Positions 8,906-17,938 of a stretch of DNA of 64,000 nucleotides are shown piece after piece. How positions within the stretch are numbered: the first letter of the stretch is position 1; the number at the start of each line of letters is the position of its first letter. The notes beneath the pieces are model-generated. The model ran no database searches and was not told where the DNA came from. It saw only the letters and a program-made list of their open reading frames with translations. A program made the position numbers and the translations under genes. Origin of the DNA: Paraburkholderia phenazinium (GTDB lineage Bacteria > Pseudomonadota > Gammaproteobacteria > Burkholderiales > Burkholderiaceae); the NCBI RefSeq assembly GCF_900141745.1, contig NZ_FSRM01000002.1:3224001-3288000 (forward strand). Direction: 5' to 3'.

Positions 8906-9955
8906 TCAGAAGGCGGCGTTCGAAGGCGCCGTCCGTGGAATAAACGTATCGAACGCACGTTGCCCCTGACGATAGACCTGCATCGCCACACCGTCCGCTT
9001 CGATGCGAAACAGCGCGGTGGCCAAGGTGTTTTCGTCGTCGGGGTCGTGTGGGTCGTCGCGATAAATGGGCAGTCCGGAAGGTTCCTGATCGCTTAGAAC
9101 GCGCAGCAGTGCGTCGTCTGTTACTGGTGCGCCAAGCCTCGAAAGCAATGCATTCACACGCGCCTGACGGTCGCGGGAGGACTCGGTGATGATTTGCGCT
9201 TCACCATCACTGCCGTCGTGAATCATATGATTCGCGTGACCGAAACGTGGGGTATCGGCAACCACCGAGCAACGCCGTGCCGTTGCTTCAACACTGACCA
9301 GACGCGAGTCGCCCACACAACCTAGCGTGTGATGAAAACCGCTCGCACGTGGCACATCGCGCAACAGCGCAACGGCTTCGTCGAGCGAGTGTGTATCAAG
9401 CACGGCGCGCGCGAGGATCATGCGGGGCACACCCACCGCCGGTACGCGGATGCGCAAATTGTTGATGGCCTGCACGAGGCCCGCGCGGCTGGCGGCAAAG
9501 GTATGTCCCGGCAATGAACCGGGGTAATAGAAACTCATGAAGCCGGGCTTGCCGGCAGGCTGAACGTCTACGAGAAAGCATCGTTCGCGCAAATACGGAT
9601 CGCCGTCTTCGTTGTGCGCGATGAAACGCGCATTGCCTGACGCGGCTGCCAGCGTCGTGCAACCGTCTGGCGCGTTGTGGATCAGTTCGCCGCGGCAGTT
9701 CCACAGGAACACATCTTCCACGGGCCATGCCAGACCCGCAGCCATACCGTCCAACTCGGCAACCAGCGCCGGGAAATACGCTTCAGCTGCCCGCCGTAGC
9801 GCTTCCACGAATGGATGGCCACGCCACCGGCTCACCTGCTTCCACGCAGCGCTTTGCTGCATGTACGCTGCCATCACAGGCCGCACCAGTTCGCCCAATC
9901 TGTAGCCGATGTCATCCGGTTGCCCGGTGACACGAAAGAGACTCCATTCCTGCAT
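8906..9955 (-). CDS. C45-family autoproteolytic acyltransferase/amidohydrolase
   Basis: A 349-residue N-terminal-nucleophile hydrolase related to isopenicillin-N acyltransferase (peptidase family C45). The expected autocleavage site is G98-C99 in NAPDGCTTLAAA; after cleavage C99 would be the nucleophile. The AHNEDGDPYL segment downstream is typical of the family. Members cleave or exchange an acyl group on an amide nitrogen. It leads the unit with the aminotransferase, 28 bp upstream of it. A consensus promoter covered by a palindrome lies 5' of it. The substrate is unknown; an N-acylated amine or amino acid is the natural guess. Confidence 0.85.
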   Translation of the reverse strand: MQEWSLFRVTGQPDDIGYRLGELVRPVMAAYMQQSAAWKQVSRWRGHPFVEALRRAAEAYFPALVAELDGMAAGLAWPVEDVFLWNCRGELIHNAPDGCTTLAAASGNARFIAHNEDGDPYLRERCFLVDVQPAGKPGFMSFYYPGSLPGHTFAASRAGLVQAINNLRIRVPAVGVPRMILARAVLDTHSLDEAVALLRDVPRASGFHHTLGCVGDSRLVSVEATARRCSVVADTPRFGHANHMIHDGSDGEAQIITESSRDRQARVNALLSRLGAPVTDDALLRVLSDQEPSGLPIYRDDPHDPDDENTLATALFRIEADGVAMQVYRQGQRAFDTFIPRTAPSNAAF

Positions 9956-10086
9956 TGACGGTTATGCCTCGCTTAAACCCGGTTTGCTGTGGCGCCGCAA
10001 CATGCAGCAGTGACCCGCTCATCATGTGCGGCGCGGTAAAAGGACGCCTTCAGCCACGATGACATCGATTCAACACTCGATTCCAA

Positions 10087-10116
10087 TTTATACCTCTCAA
10101 CAACATATGTTGTCAA
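10087..10116 (-). promoter_or_regulatory. Promoter of the C45 unit with an overlapping palindromic operator
   Basis: On the minus strand a consensus -35 TTGACA (10111-10116) is followed after 18 bp by TATAAA (10087-10092). The perfect palindrome ACAACATATGTTGT (10100-10113) overlaps the -35 and spacer, a classical repressor position. A related site (11105-11118) lies ahead of the adjacent rpiR-type gene, so the RpiR protein is the likely ligand-responsive regulator. Confidence 0.7.
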
Positions 10117-10220
10117 TACGGCCGAGCATGTATCGAACGGAGCGAGCGGCACAAAAAACAGAGTAAAAGGCGCGGATGTCGCGGAGCTGCAGGTCAGCAG
10201 CAGCCCCGCTCCGCGCATCC

Positions 10221-11081
10221 TCAAGGCACGTAAGCGCCCTTCGCATGCAGCGAGCGTTCGGCAATCTCAAGTTGCTCGACCGCGTCGGCGCCTTCAAGCG
10301 CCAGCAGATGCGCGACCAGCGATTCCGCAATGGCGGTGGCCGCGACGAGCGAAGGAAAAAACGAAGGGCTTTCGTGTGAAAAAATCAGCACCTTGTCGGC
10401 ATTCAGCGCGATCGGGGACACCGCGCTATCGGTAATCGCAATCAGCTTGCTGCCCTTCTCGAGCGCCGCCTCGGCCACGCGGGCTGCCTCCACCGAATAA
10501 GGTGCGAAGCTGATAACGACAGTCGCACTATCGCGTTCGATGGTGCGCAGCTGCATCTCCAGCGTACCGGCCTCACCCGTCAGCAACGACACCGACGAGC
10601 GGAACAATCGATATCCATACACCAGACCAAATGCCACCGCATAACAGGAGCGAAAGCCTGCGACGTGCACATGCGGCGCGCGACGCAGCAACCGCGCGGT
10701 TTCAACGGTGACACGCGTGTTATGCGCGGCCGTGACATCGAGATTGTGTTGTTGCGCCACCAGCAGATCGTGCGCCAACGCGTCTTTGGCATTGGTCTTG
10801 ACGAGTGAACGGGCGCGGCTGGCGAGCGGCTCGGGCCGCGTACGCACGCGCGCCACGAACAGATTGCGCAGTTCATTCCAGCCGGGAAAACCGAGTTGCT
10901 GCGACAGCCGCACGAGCGAGGCGGGTTGCACCTGAGCCCGCTCGGCCACCTTGCGCATGGAAGAAACAGCGACTTCGTCGGGATGATCCAGCAGGAACGC
11001 GGCTCCCATCTGGAATTGCGGACTGAGTTCAGAGAAGCGCGCCCGGATCAGGGCGGCGAGCTGGTCAAAACTGTCGGGCAT
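10221..11081 (-). CDS. RpiR/MurR-family transcriptional regulator
   Basis: Helix-turn-helix of the RpiR type (about residues 1-75, with MRKVAERAQVQPASLVRLSQQLGF) and a C-terminal SIS domain (about 115-245), which usually senses a phosphosugar or related metabolite. The ATG at 11081 gives 286 residues. A TTG at 11111 would add 10 residues but lies inside the putative operator at 11105-11118, so the ATG is preferred. The gene sits upstream of the C45/aminotransferase/AhpD-like unit on the same strand, separated by 265 bp with its own promoter and operator. Confidence 0.88.
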   Translation of the reverse strand: MPDSFDQLAALIRARFSELSPQFQMGAAFLLDHPDEVAVSSMRKVAERAQVQPASLVRLSQQLGFPGWNELRNLFVARVRTRPEPLASRARSLVKTNAKDALAHDLLVAQQHNLDVTAAHNTRVTVETARLLRRAPHVHVAGFRSCYAVAFGLVYGYRLFRSSVSLLTGEAGTLEMQLRTIERDSATVVISFAPYSVEAARVAEAALEKGSKLIAITDSAVSPIALNADKVLIFSHESPSFFPSLVAATAIAESLVAHLLALEGADAVEQLEIAERSLHAKGAYVP

Positions 11082-11104
11082 GCGATGGACCAGGGAGTAA
11101 GTTG

Positions 11105-11118
11105 ACAACAAATGTTAC
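11105..11118. promoter_or_regulatory. Second RpiR operator-like site, ahead of rpiR
   Basis: ACAACAAATGTTAC matches the perfect palindrome at 10100-10113 in 11 of 14 positions. It lies 24-37 bp upstream of the rpiR ATG and overlaps a possible minus-strand -10 (TAACAT, 11112-11117), fitting autoregulation. The assignment rests on the shared sequence and location. Confidence 0.55.
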
Positions 11119-11159
11119 CACCCGGAACACCGCATGCACCACCAACCCAGGACCCGCGT

Positions 11160-13433
11160 TTACAGCAATGCCACGACCCGCACATCGCCCTGTTCCGCCG
11201 AGGCGACCACCTTGCCCGCGACGCGCCGGAAGGTGATGGTCACGCTCGAATCGCCGACACGCATATCGCCGATTTCGAGCCAGTCGATACCTTCAGGCAG
11301 CATCGGCTGTTCGATCAGGACTTCGCGCTTCGCCGCATCCACGGTCACACCGAGGCACGCTTCCAGCATCATGAACGGCGAGCCGGCCGCCCATGCCTGT
11401 GGCAGACACGCGACCGGGTACGCAGTGGGCGGCTCGCCGCGCCGGCGCGGGAAACCGCAGAAGAGTTCGGGCAGACGCATGTCGAAATTGACAGCCGCCT
11501 GGAACAGCGCCTGCAGCAGATTCACCGCGGTCGCCTTGCCGCCGTAGCGTGCCACGCCGCGCGCGCAGAGCGCGTTGTCATGCGGCCAGACCGAGCCGTT
11601 GTGATACGCCATCGGATTGAAACGGGCCTGTCCTGCAGCGAGCGTGCGCACGCCCCAGCCGGTGTGGAACAGCGTCGACTGCAGACCGCGCACCACGGCC
11701 TCGCCGCGCTCGCGTGACGGCAAGCCGAAGGCGAGCAGATGGCCGGCATTCGACGCCATCACACGGCACAGTTCACCATGGCCGTCCAGTGCAATGCCGT
11801 AGAAACCGAACTCCTCCATCCAGTACTTCTCTTCCACGCATTGGCGGATGCCCTTCGCGCGTTCGCTATAACCGGCGGCCTCGTCCAGCAGACCGCGCAG
11901 CCTGGCGAAATGCGCCATGGTGTCGAACGCCGCGCTCGCATAGGCTTGCACCTCGACCAGCGCAATCGGCCCGTCAGGGAAGCGCCCATCTGCGTGAAAG
12001 ACCGAATCGTGACTGTCTTTCCAGCCCTGGTTCGCAAGACCGCCATCCGATTCGCGCTGATAGTCGAGCAGGCCGAAGCGGTTCTTGTCACACACGCCTG
12101 AGACCCATTGGGCCGCGCGCACCAGCGCCGGCCACAACTCGTCGATCAGACCCAGGTCGTTGGTACGTGCCACGTAGGCACCGGCCAACACGATAAACAG
12201 GGGCGTCGAGTCGACCCCGCCGTAATAGAGCGCAAACGGCACTTCGCCGGTGGCGGCCATTTCGCTCTTGCGCATCTCATGCATGATCTTGCCGACCGCC
12301 GCGTCGCGAAACGCCGAATTCTCGCGCGCCTGATGCTCGGCAAGAAAGCGCAGGACGCCACGCGCCAGTCCCGGCTGCAACCAGAGCGTTTGCAGCGACG
12401 TAATCAGCGCATCGCGGCCAAACGGGGTCGAAAACCAGGGGATGCCGGCATACGGATAAGGACCGGTTTCCAGATCGGTGGTGAGCAGTCCGAGATCGGC
12501 GAGTGAGCGGTCGATCCACGCGTTAAACAGCGGATTGCTCGAACGCACGCGCGCCGTCGCACGGCGCCGCTCGCGCATCACCAGGTGGGCATCGACCAGC
12601 GCCGCGCGCACGGCAGCGCGTCCGACGCGAGGACGTGCTGCATCGATCTGCGTGAGATGCGCCTCGTTCAGCGAATGAACGGACTTTGCGACGTCGGCAT
12701 TGGTAGCGGCCTGCTCTGCCTCCACCTCGACATTGACGGCGAGATAAATCGACACGCAGGCTTGCGCCGGCAATTGCACCGTGTAGTCCGCGCGGTTGGC
12801 AAAGAGCTTGTCCGGAGTCGGCGAAAACGCAATGCCGACGTTGCGTGCGACATTGTCGAGCCCTACGTAGCTGAGCAGCACCTCGCCGTTTTCGACGCGC
12901 GCCGGTTCGATCTTGCCCTGCTTGTCGCGTTTCAGACCACGCACTTCAAACATGTCGCGGAAATCGCTGGCGAACGAAATGGAAAGCGGCACGACGGCAT
13001 CTTTCGTGCCGTAGTTGGTCAGTTCGATCGCTTCGTTGAGCACCGTGCCGGACAGTACGCGCACGCGCTCGACGTGGATCACACCCTCGGGCGTGCTGTC
13101 ACCGCCCAAAGGCGGCAACGGCCGGTTGGTCAGGTGCGCCGTGAACGCAGTGTTATCGCTGCTGACACTGCCTGAAAGCAGCGACGGTGCACGCCCGCCG
13201 AAAGTCAGCCGCAGTTGTGAGAGGACCCGCGTGTCGTTGACGAACAGGCCGTCGTCGTGGCCGGTAATATCGCCGAGTGGGTCGTTGACAATAAAGGTGT
13301 CGCCCGACTTCAGCACGAACTGGTTCGCGCTAGCGACGTTGAGGTTTTCCGGCGGGATAAATGCGCCATCCGGTTCGTGTTCGACATGGTCGACGCCGCC
13401 TGAGAGTCCGCCAAGGGCTTCGGGTTGCTGCAT
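11160..13433 (-). CDS. Amylo-alpha-1,6-glucosidase / glycogen debranching-type enzyme
   Basis: A 757-residue cytoplasmic protein with the bacterial glycogen-debranching N-terminal domain (about residues 35-240, with GLFVNDTRVLSQLRL) and a C-terminal (alpha/alpha)6 glycoside hydrolase domain (about 300-720). The conserved catalytic-domain signature AYHNGSVWPHDNAL is present, and IPWFSTPFGRDALIT matches the family. It probably trims alpha-1,6 branches of glycogen or a related glucan. It is not in a glg cluster; the nearest genes are citrate synthase and rpiR. Confidence 0.88.
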   Translation of the reverse strand: MQQPEALGGLSGGVDHVEHEPDGAFIPPENLNVASANQFVLKSGDTFIVNDPLGDITGHDDGLFVNDTRVLSQLRLTFGGRAPSLLSGSVSSDNTAFTAHLTNRPLPPLGGDSTPEGVIHVERVRVLSGTVLNEAIELTNYGTKDAVVPLSISFASDFRDMFEVRGLKRDKQGKIEPARVENGEVLLSYVGLDNVARNVGIAFSPTPDKLFANRADYTVQLPAQACVSIYLAVNVEVEAEQAATNADVAKSVHSLNEAHLTQIDAARPRVGRAAVRAALVDAHLVMRERRRATARVRSSNPLFNAWIDRSLADLGLLTTDLETGPYPYAGIPWFSTPFGRDALITSLQTLWLQPGLARGVLRFLAEHQARENSAFRDAAVGKIMHEMRKSEMAATGEVPFALYYGGVDSTPLFIVLAGAYVARTNDLGLIDELWPALVRAAQWVSGVCDKNRFGLLDYQRESDGGLANQGWKDSHDSVFHADGRFPDGPIALVEVQAYASAAFDTMAHFARLRGLLDEAAGYSERAKGIRQCVEEKYWMEEFGFYGIALDGHGELCRVMASNAGHLLAFGLPSRERGEAVVRGLQSTLFHTGWGVRTLAAGQARFNPMAYHNGSVWPHDNALCARGVARYGGKATAVNLLQALFQAAVNFDMRLPELFCGFPRRRGEPPTAYPVACLPQAWAAGSPFMMLEACLGVTVDAAKREVLIEQPMLPEGIDWLEIGDMRVGDSSVTITFRRVAGKVVASAEQGDVRVVALL

Positions 13434-13624
13434 CAGCTTGCTCCTGTGCTATGGGCTTCGTTCCGATTGTAGAGGGTCTGCGCCCGTCGAACGAACTTAA
13501 CACAGGTAGGTGGTGGATTTACGCCGGTAAGCTATTTCGAAGGCGTAACAAAACGCTACGAACGATGCGCCGGACCGGTGCATATGTGCGGTGGCACGCG
13601 TCATGCAGTTTTGCCGTAAACGGA

Positions 13625-13663
13625 CTGCGGGCGTTGTCCCCTGTCTGGAGACAACGCCCGCAG
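13625..13663 (-). terminator. Terminator hairpin downstream of citrate synthase
   Basis: A 14-bp perfect stem (13625-13638 with 13650-13663) with an 11-nt loop lies 44 bp past the gltA stop. On the minus strand it is followed by a short T-containing tract (TCCGTTT). The strength of the stem makes an intrinsic terminator likely although the T-run is poor. Confidence 0.6.
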
Positions 13664-13706
13664 AGCGTCCGCAATCAGGCGGCACTCAGGCCATGCCGGC
13701 GGTCAA

Positions 13707-15008
13707 TCAGCGCTGCGCGATCGGCTTGGCTTCACGCGGCGTGGAGCCCACAAACAATTGACGCGGACGGCCAATCTTCTGCTCCGGATCCGCAATCATT
13801 TCGTTCCATTGTGCAATCCAGCCCACCGTACGTGCCATCGAGAAAATACAGGTGAACATCGCGGTCGGAATACCCAGTGCGCGCTGCACGATGCCCGAAT
13901 AGAAATCGACGTTCGGGTACAGCTTGCGCGACACGAAGTACTCGTCTTCCAGCGCGATCTTCTCCAGCGCCATGGCCAGCTTGAACAGCGGGTCGTCGTG
14001 CAGGCCCAGTTCTTCCAGCACTTCGTGGCAGGTTTCGCGCATCAGCTTGGCACGCGGGTCGTAGTTCTTGTACACGCGGTGACCGAAGCCCATCAGCTTG
14101 ACGCCCGAGTTCTTGTCCTTCACCTGCTTGATGAACTCAGGAATGTTGTCGACCGAGCCGATCTCTTCCAGCATGTTCAGCGCGGCTTCGTTCGCGCCAC
14201 CGTGTGCCGGGCCCCACAGGCAGGCGATACCGGCTGCGATACATGCGAACGGATTCGCACCCGACGAACCGGCCAGACGCACCGTCGACGTGGACGCATT
14301 CTGTTCGTGATCCGCATGCAGGATCAGGATGCGATCGAGTGCGCGCACCAGCACGTCGTTGACCTTGTACTCCTCTGCCGGGTTCGCAAACATCATGCGC
14401 ATGAAATTCGCGCTATACGACAGCTCGTTCTTGGGATACACGAACGGCTGGCCAACCGTGTATTTGTATGCCATCGCCACCAGCGTCGGCAGCTTGGCGA
14501 TCATGCGAATCGCCGACACCTCACGATGCTGCGGATTGTTGATGTCGAGCGAGTCGTGATAGAACGCGGACAGTGCGCCGACAGCGGCCACCAGAATCGC
14601 CATCGGATGCGCGTCGCGACGGAAGCCGCGGAAGAAGAAGTGCATCTGCTCGTGCACCATCGTGTGCTTCGTGACGGTCTCGACGAACTCTTCCTTCTGC
14701 GCTGCATTCGGCAGTTCGCCGTTCAGCAGCAGATAGCAGGTTTCGAGAAAGTCCGCATTCTCCGCAAGGTTATCGATCGGGTAGCCGCGGTACAGCAACT
14801 CGCCTTTGTCGCCGTCGATATAAGTGATCGCCGAGTTGCACGCCGCCGTCGACATAAAGCCCGGGTCATACGTGAACTTGCCGGTCTGGCTGTACAGTTT
14901 GCGGATGTCGATTACGTCCGGGCCCAGCGTGCCCTTGTAGATCGGGAAATCGACGGTCTGGTCGCTGTCGGAAAACTTCAGCGTTGCGTGTGTCTTAGAG
15001 TCGTTCAT
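13707..15008 (-). CDS. gltA: Citrate synthase
   Basis: A 433-residue type II (hexameric) citrate synthase that condenses acetyl-CoA and oxaloacetate at the entry to the TCA cycle. The catalytic residues are visible: H269 in [10 protein letters not shown]310 in [13 protein letters not shown] and D368 in NVDFYSG, close to the E. coli numbering (264, 305, 362). Length is normal. It is a single-gene unit with a terminator behind it and a gene-free region ahead. The succinate dehydrogenase genes that often adjoin gltA in this group are not in the window. Confidence 0.97.
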   Translation of the reverse strand: MNDSKTHATLKFSDSDQTVDFPIYKGTLGPDVIDIRKLYSQTGKFTYDPGFMSTAACNSAITYIDGDKGELLYRGYPIDNLAENADFLETCYLLLNGELPNAAQKEEFVETVTKHTMVHEQMHFFFRGFRRDAHPMAILVAAVGALSAFYHDSLDINNPQHREVSAIRMIAKLPTLVAMAYKYTVGQPFVYPKNELSYSANFMRMMFANPAEEYKVNDVLVRALDRILILHADHEQNASTSTVRLAGSSGANPFACIAAGIACLWGPAHGGANEAALNMLEEIGSVDNIPEFIKQVKDKNSGVKLMGFGHRVYKNYDPRAKLMRETCHEVLEELGLHDDPLFKLAMALEKIALEDEYFVSRKLYPNVDFYSGIVQRALGIPTAMFTCIFSMARTVGWIAQWNEMIADPEQKIGRPRQLFVGSTPREAKPIAQR

Positions 15009-15337
15009 CTACGTGTTCCTTTTTTGCTATCACATCGCACTCGTGCCGGACTACGAAGGTTCTAAAGCCGGCTCAGGCTTTGCATTTTACGGCCACCTCG
15101 TCCATTAATTGCGGCGATTGGCCACAACAATCCATCTCGACCTAAGCAACATTCGTTGCGAATCGTATTAAATCCAATTCATTCCTACGAATATTGGCCA
15201 GCTAGACTCAGCCAGCCAACTGAAAGATAGCGTAGTTATTGCAACAATGTTTTGCTCTGCCTAAGCAGCAGAAGCGCGCGCCGTCTGAGATACTCGTTGC
15301 GTGTGTTGCTTCCCCTGCAAAACACATCGCTGTCTTT
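15009..15337. other. Gene-free leader/promoter region between gltA and a divergent small gene
   Basis: About 330 bp without a credible coding gene. It must hold the gltA promoter (minus strand). It also holds an A/T-richer stretch (15150-15200) and a small potential stem CTGC-CTAA-GCAG near 15258-15269 on the plus strand, upstream of a plus-strand terminator. A small RNA or transcribed leader ending at that terminator is possible. Confidence 0.45.
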
Positions 15338-15364
15338 GGCCCGCCGTTCGCGGCGGGCCTTTTT
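15338..15364 (+). terminator. Intrinsic terminator with UUCG loop
   Basis: The 9-bp stem GGCCCGCCG/CGGCGGGCC encloses TTCG (15347-15350) and is followed by five T (15360-15364), a textbook Rho-independent terminator on the plus strand. No plus-strand gene lies upstream, and the next gene starts only 28 bp downstream. It may therefore end a small RNA or act as an attenuator in the leader of that gene. Confidence 0.85.
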
Positions 15365-15391
15365 ATCCAGTCTGAAGAACAGGATTACCAG

Positions 15392-15793
15392 ATGAACGCA
15401 TCGCTCGAAACGCTGTTTCCGGATCTCAACCACACCGAAGACAGCATCGTTACCGCGCTGAACCATCAGGACATCGTGGTGGCGTTGTCCGCAGCACTGA
15501 AGACGCAAAACGTCGCCGTGCTGCATATGCTTTATCCGCGTACCGACGCGCGCACGCACAGCAGCCTCGACGAACTTGTTTCCAGGCTCAATAGCCACGG
15601 CCTGCATAAGGTCGCCGGACTGGTGGCCAATGAAGCGCACTACCTGGTGTTCAAGGAGCCGGTCAAGGCGTGGAAAGCCTTCCAGGAAATCCGCAACGAC
15701 TCGCTCGCGATCGGCGTGCATCTGTACTATCACGGTCTGGTCGGCGAAGCAGCCGAGCGCGCGCTCGACGCTGACGCGCATCGCAAGGCTTAA
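15392..15793 (+). CDS. Conserved-looking small protein of unknown function
   Basis: 133 residues, soluble, no signal peptide or membrane helix. I do not recognise the family. The ATG at 15392 has an AGGA Shine-Dalgarno 7 nt upstream; longer starts would place the terminator hairpin inside the gene. Composition is mixed alpha-helical, with a GLHKVAGLVANEAHYLVF core. The terminator just upstream suggests its expression depends on readthrough or on a promoter overlapping the hairpin. Confidence 0.7.
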   Translation: MNASLETLFPDLNHTEDSIVTALNHQDIVVALSAALKTQNVAVLHMLYPRTDARTHSSLDELVSRLNSHGLHKVAGLVANEAHYLVFKEPVKAWKAFQEIRNDSLAIGVHLYYHGLVGEAAERALDADAHRKA

Positions 15794-15831
15794 TGCTGGA
15801 TTAGCTGAACTGGCTGGCTGAATCAGCCGGT

Positions 15832-16668
15832 TCAGCGCTGTGAGGCGTCGCCGCCCACGCTGCGGATAAATTCGTCGATATAGCGATTGAACGCAGCAGG
15901 GTGCGCCAGATTCATCCCGTGCGATGCGCCGCGCACCGTCTCGCGCCGCGCATCCGGCAACCACGATGCGAGCGCAGTGGCGGTGCGTCTGAACATCTCG
16001 GGACTCTTCTCCCCGTCGATCAATAGCACGGGGCAGCGAACCTGCGCGGCATCTTCCGGCGTATAGGCCGGCAGCGGATCGCGGAACTGGCGCGCCAGGG
16101 TGTGGGCGTTGTCGATCGCCATCGTGCGGAATGCCAGCGTGCTTTTCGCCCAGAAGCCAGGACGGCTCACCGAATCGACGAACAGTTGCAGGCCCGCGTC
16201 CACATTGCCTTCTTCGATCAACTGAGCGGCCCGCGCCCGCAATGCATTGACCGTTTCCGGCAGGCTCGCAACAGGCCGCCCTGCAATCTGCAACGGCCCG
16301 CCCGGGTCGGCGAGCGTCACCGTGCGCGCATGCTGCGCGTGGCGCCGCGCAAAATGAAACACCACGCAGCCGCCGCGCGAATGCCCCACGACATGTGCCG
16401 GCCCAGAGCCCAGGCGCTCGATGAATTCGGCCAGTTCGTCTGCGTGATTGCTCCAGCTGAACGGCATGTCGGCCGGCGTATCCGTCACCGGCCAGTAATG
16501 AGTGAGGCTCACCGCTACGCAGCGGTAATGCTTCGCCAGTCCGTCGAGTTGTGGCTGCCAGTAGCGGTAGTCGCACAGCGAGCCGTGCACGAACAGCAGC
16601 AGTTCGCCCTCGCCTGCTTCGACGTAGGGCATGCGCAAGCCATTGGAGAGCTCGATATCGCCCGTCAC
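15832..16668 (-). CDS. Alpha/beta hydrolase
   Basis: 278 residues, alpha/beta-hydrolase fold. The oxyanion segment FVHGSLCDYRYW, the nucleophile elbow GHSRGG (S97) and a C-terminal histidine in GASHGMNLAHP are visible. It starts 3 bp after the stop of the MreB-like gene, so the two are co-transcribed. Physiological substrate unknown; a small ester or C-C bond hydrolase is typical for this subgroup. Confidence 0.85.
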   Translation of the reverse strand: MTGDIELSNGLRMPYVEAGEGELLLFVHGSLCDYRYWQPQLDGLAKHYRCVAVSLTHYWPVTDTPADMPFSWSNHADELAEFIERLGSGPAHVVGHSRGGCVVFHFARRHAQHARTVTLADPGGPLQIAGRPVASLPETVNALRARAAQLIEEGNVDAGLQLFVDSVSRPGFWAKSTLAFRTMAIDNAHTLARQFRDPLPAYTPEDAAQVRCPVLLIDGEKSPEMFRRTATALASWLPDARRETVRGASHGMNLAHPAAFNRYIDEFIRSVGGDASQR

Positions 16669-16671
16669 GCG

Positions 16672-17724
16672 TTATTCGTAGACGAGTTCGTCCAGCAGGC
16701 CGGCTTCCGCTGCCGTCCCCGCACCGCGCACCGCGCATGTCAGCGGTTCATCGGCGATACGCACGCCGAGTCCGAGTTCGGCGGTCAGACGACGTCCCAG
16801 GTTGGCGAGCAGCGCGCCGCCGCCGGTCAGTACGATGCCCGAGCTGGCGATATCGGTTACCAGTTCGGCCGGCGCGCATTCGAGCGCCGTTTTCACGGCG
16901 CCGATCACCTGGCGCAACGGCCCTTCGATGGCATCGGCGATATCGTGGTTGTTCAGTTCGACCGTGCGCGGCAGGCCGTCGTCGACGCTGCGTCCGGTGG
17001 CGTTCATGCGCTCCATCGGCACGTCGCGCATGGCAGAGCCAATGGTCTTTTTCACGTGTTCCGCGGTCTGCTCGCCGAGCAGCACCCCATACAGCGAGCG
17101 CACGTAGTTGATGATAGCCACGTCGAACTGGTCGCCGCCGACGCGAACCGAGCCGTTATAGGCCATGCCGCCAAGCGCGATCACCCCGACTTCCGTCGTG
17201 CCGCCGCCGATATCGACCACCATCGAGCCAGTTGCCGACGATACCGGCAAGCCCGCGCCGACTGCCGAAGCCAGCGATTCGCCGATCAGGCTCACTTTCC
17301 AGGCCCCCGCCGCCACGGCGGCTTCCTTGATGGCGCGACGCTCGACCTGGGTTGCCCCGGCCGGTACGCAGATCGTGAATGCAGCACGGCGGCCGAACAG
17401 CGGTCTGGGCCGGGCCATCTCCACGAACTGGCGAATCATGTGTTCCGCGGCGGAAAAGTTGGCGATCACGCCGTGGCGCATCGGCCGTACCGTCTCGAGA
17501 TTGTTGGGCGCGCGGCCGAGCAGTTGTCTGGCCTGGGCGCCCACTGCCGCCACCCGCTTCTGGCCGGCTTCGGGCTGCTTCTGGAAGCACACCACCGACG
17601 GCTGATTGAGGACGATGCCGCCGTCGTCGGTGTAGATCAGGGTATTAGCCGTGCCGAGGTCGACCGCCACGGTGTGACGGAACAGTCCCCTGAACAGTGA
17701 ATGATGCGGCTTCGGTCTGGCCAT
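16672..17724 (-). CDS. MreB-like actin homologue (paralogue outside mreBCD)
   Basis: A 350-residue actin-fold ATPase. Phosphate-1 VDLGTANTLIY, phosphate-2 VVDIGGGTTEVG and the adenosine motif SGIVLTGGGALL match MreB closely. MreB forms membrane filaments that guide cell-wall synthesis. There is no mreC, mreD, pbp2 or rodA next to it; the only co-transcribed gene is an alpha/beta hydrolase 3 bp downstream. It is therefore probably a second MreB with a specialised role rather than the main one. Some family-conserved residues differ (for example IYTDDGG), which also suggests divergence. Confidence 0.88.
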   Translation of the reverse strand: MARPKPHHSLFRGLFRHTVAVDLGTANTLIYTDDGGIVLNQPSVVCFQKQPEAGQKRVAAVGAQARQLLGRAPNNLETVRPMRHGVIANFSAAEHMIRQFVEMARPRPLFGRRAAFTICVPAGATQVERRAIKEAAVAAGAWKVSLIGESLASAVGAGLPVSSATGSMVVDIGGGTTEVGVIALGGMAYNGSVRVGGDQFDVAIINYVRSLYGVLLGEQTAEHVKKTIGSAMRDVPMERMNATGRSVDDGLPRTVELNNHDIADAIEGPLRQVIGAVKTALECAPAELVTDIASSGIVLTGGGALLANLGRRLTAELGLGVRIADEPLTCAVRGAGTAAEAGLLDELVYE

Positions 17725-17938
17725 ATGAAGGCTCTGCGTTTGTCGTTATCGCCCTTGCAGGCGCTGCGATGAATCCCCGTTGTACCGCACCAAGCCCACC
17801 CAACACCCCCGCGGGTGCAGCAAGATCTTTATGCAGCGCGCGTGATTTTCGCGCTATTGAACCATTAACGGCAAGTAGAACAAATTCTTTAGGCTTACTT
17901 TATTTTCCATTTCATTTCGGACCGAGTTTCGCCCTGTT

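Noticed and set aside
13758..15065. A 435-residue open frame antisense to citrate synthase
   Set aside because: It is a codon-bias shadow of a clearly real gene, rich in Arg/His with no domain or start signal. The same holds for the long frames opposite the MreB-like gene (16102-17700), the sigma-54 activator (43839-45032), the EmrB-like pump (19043-19801) and others.
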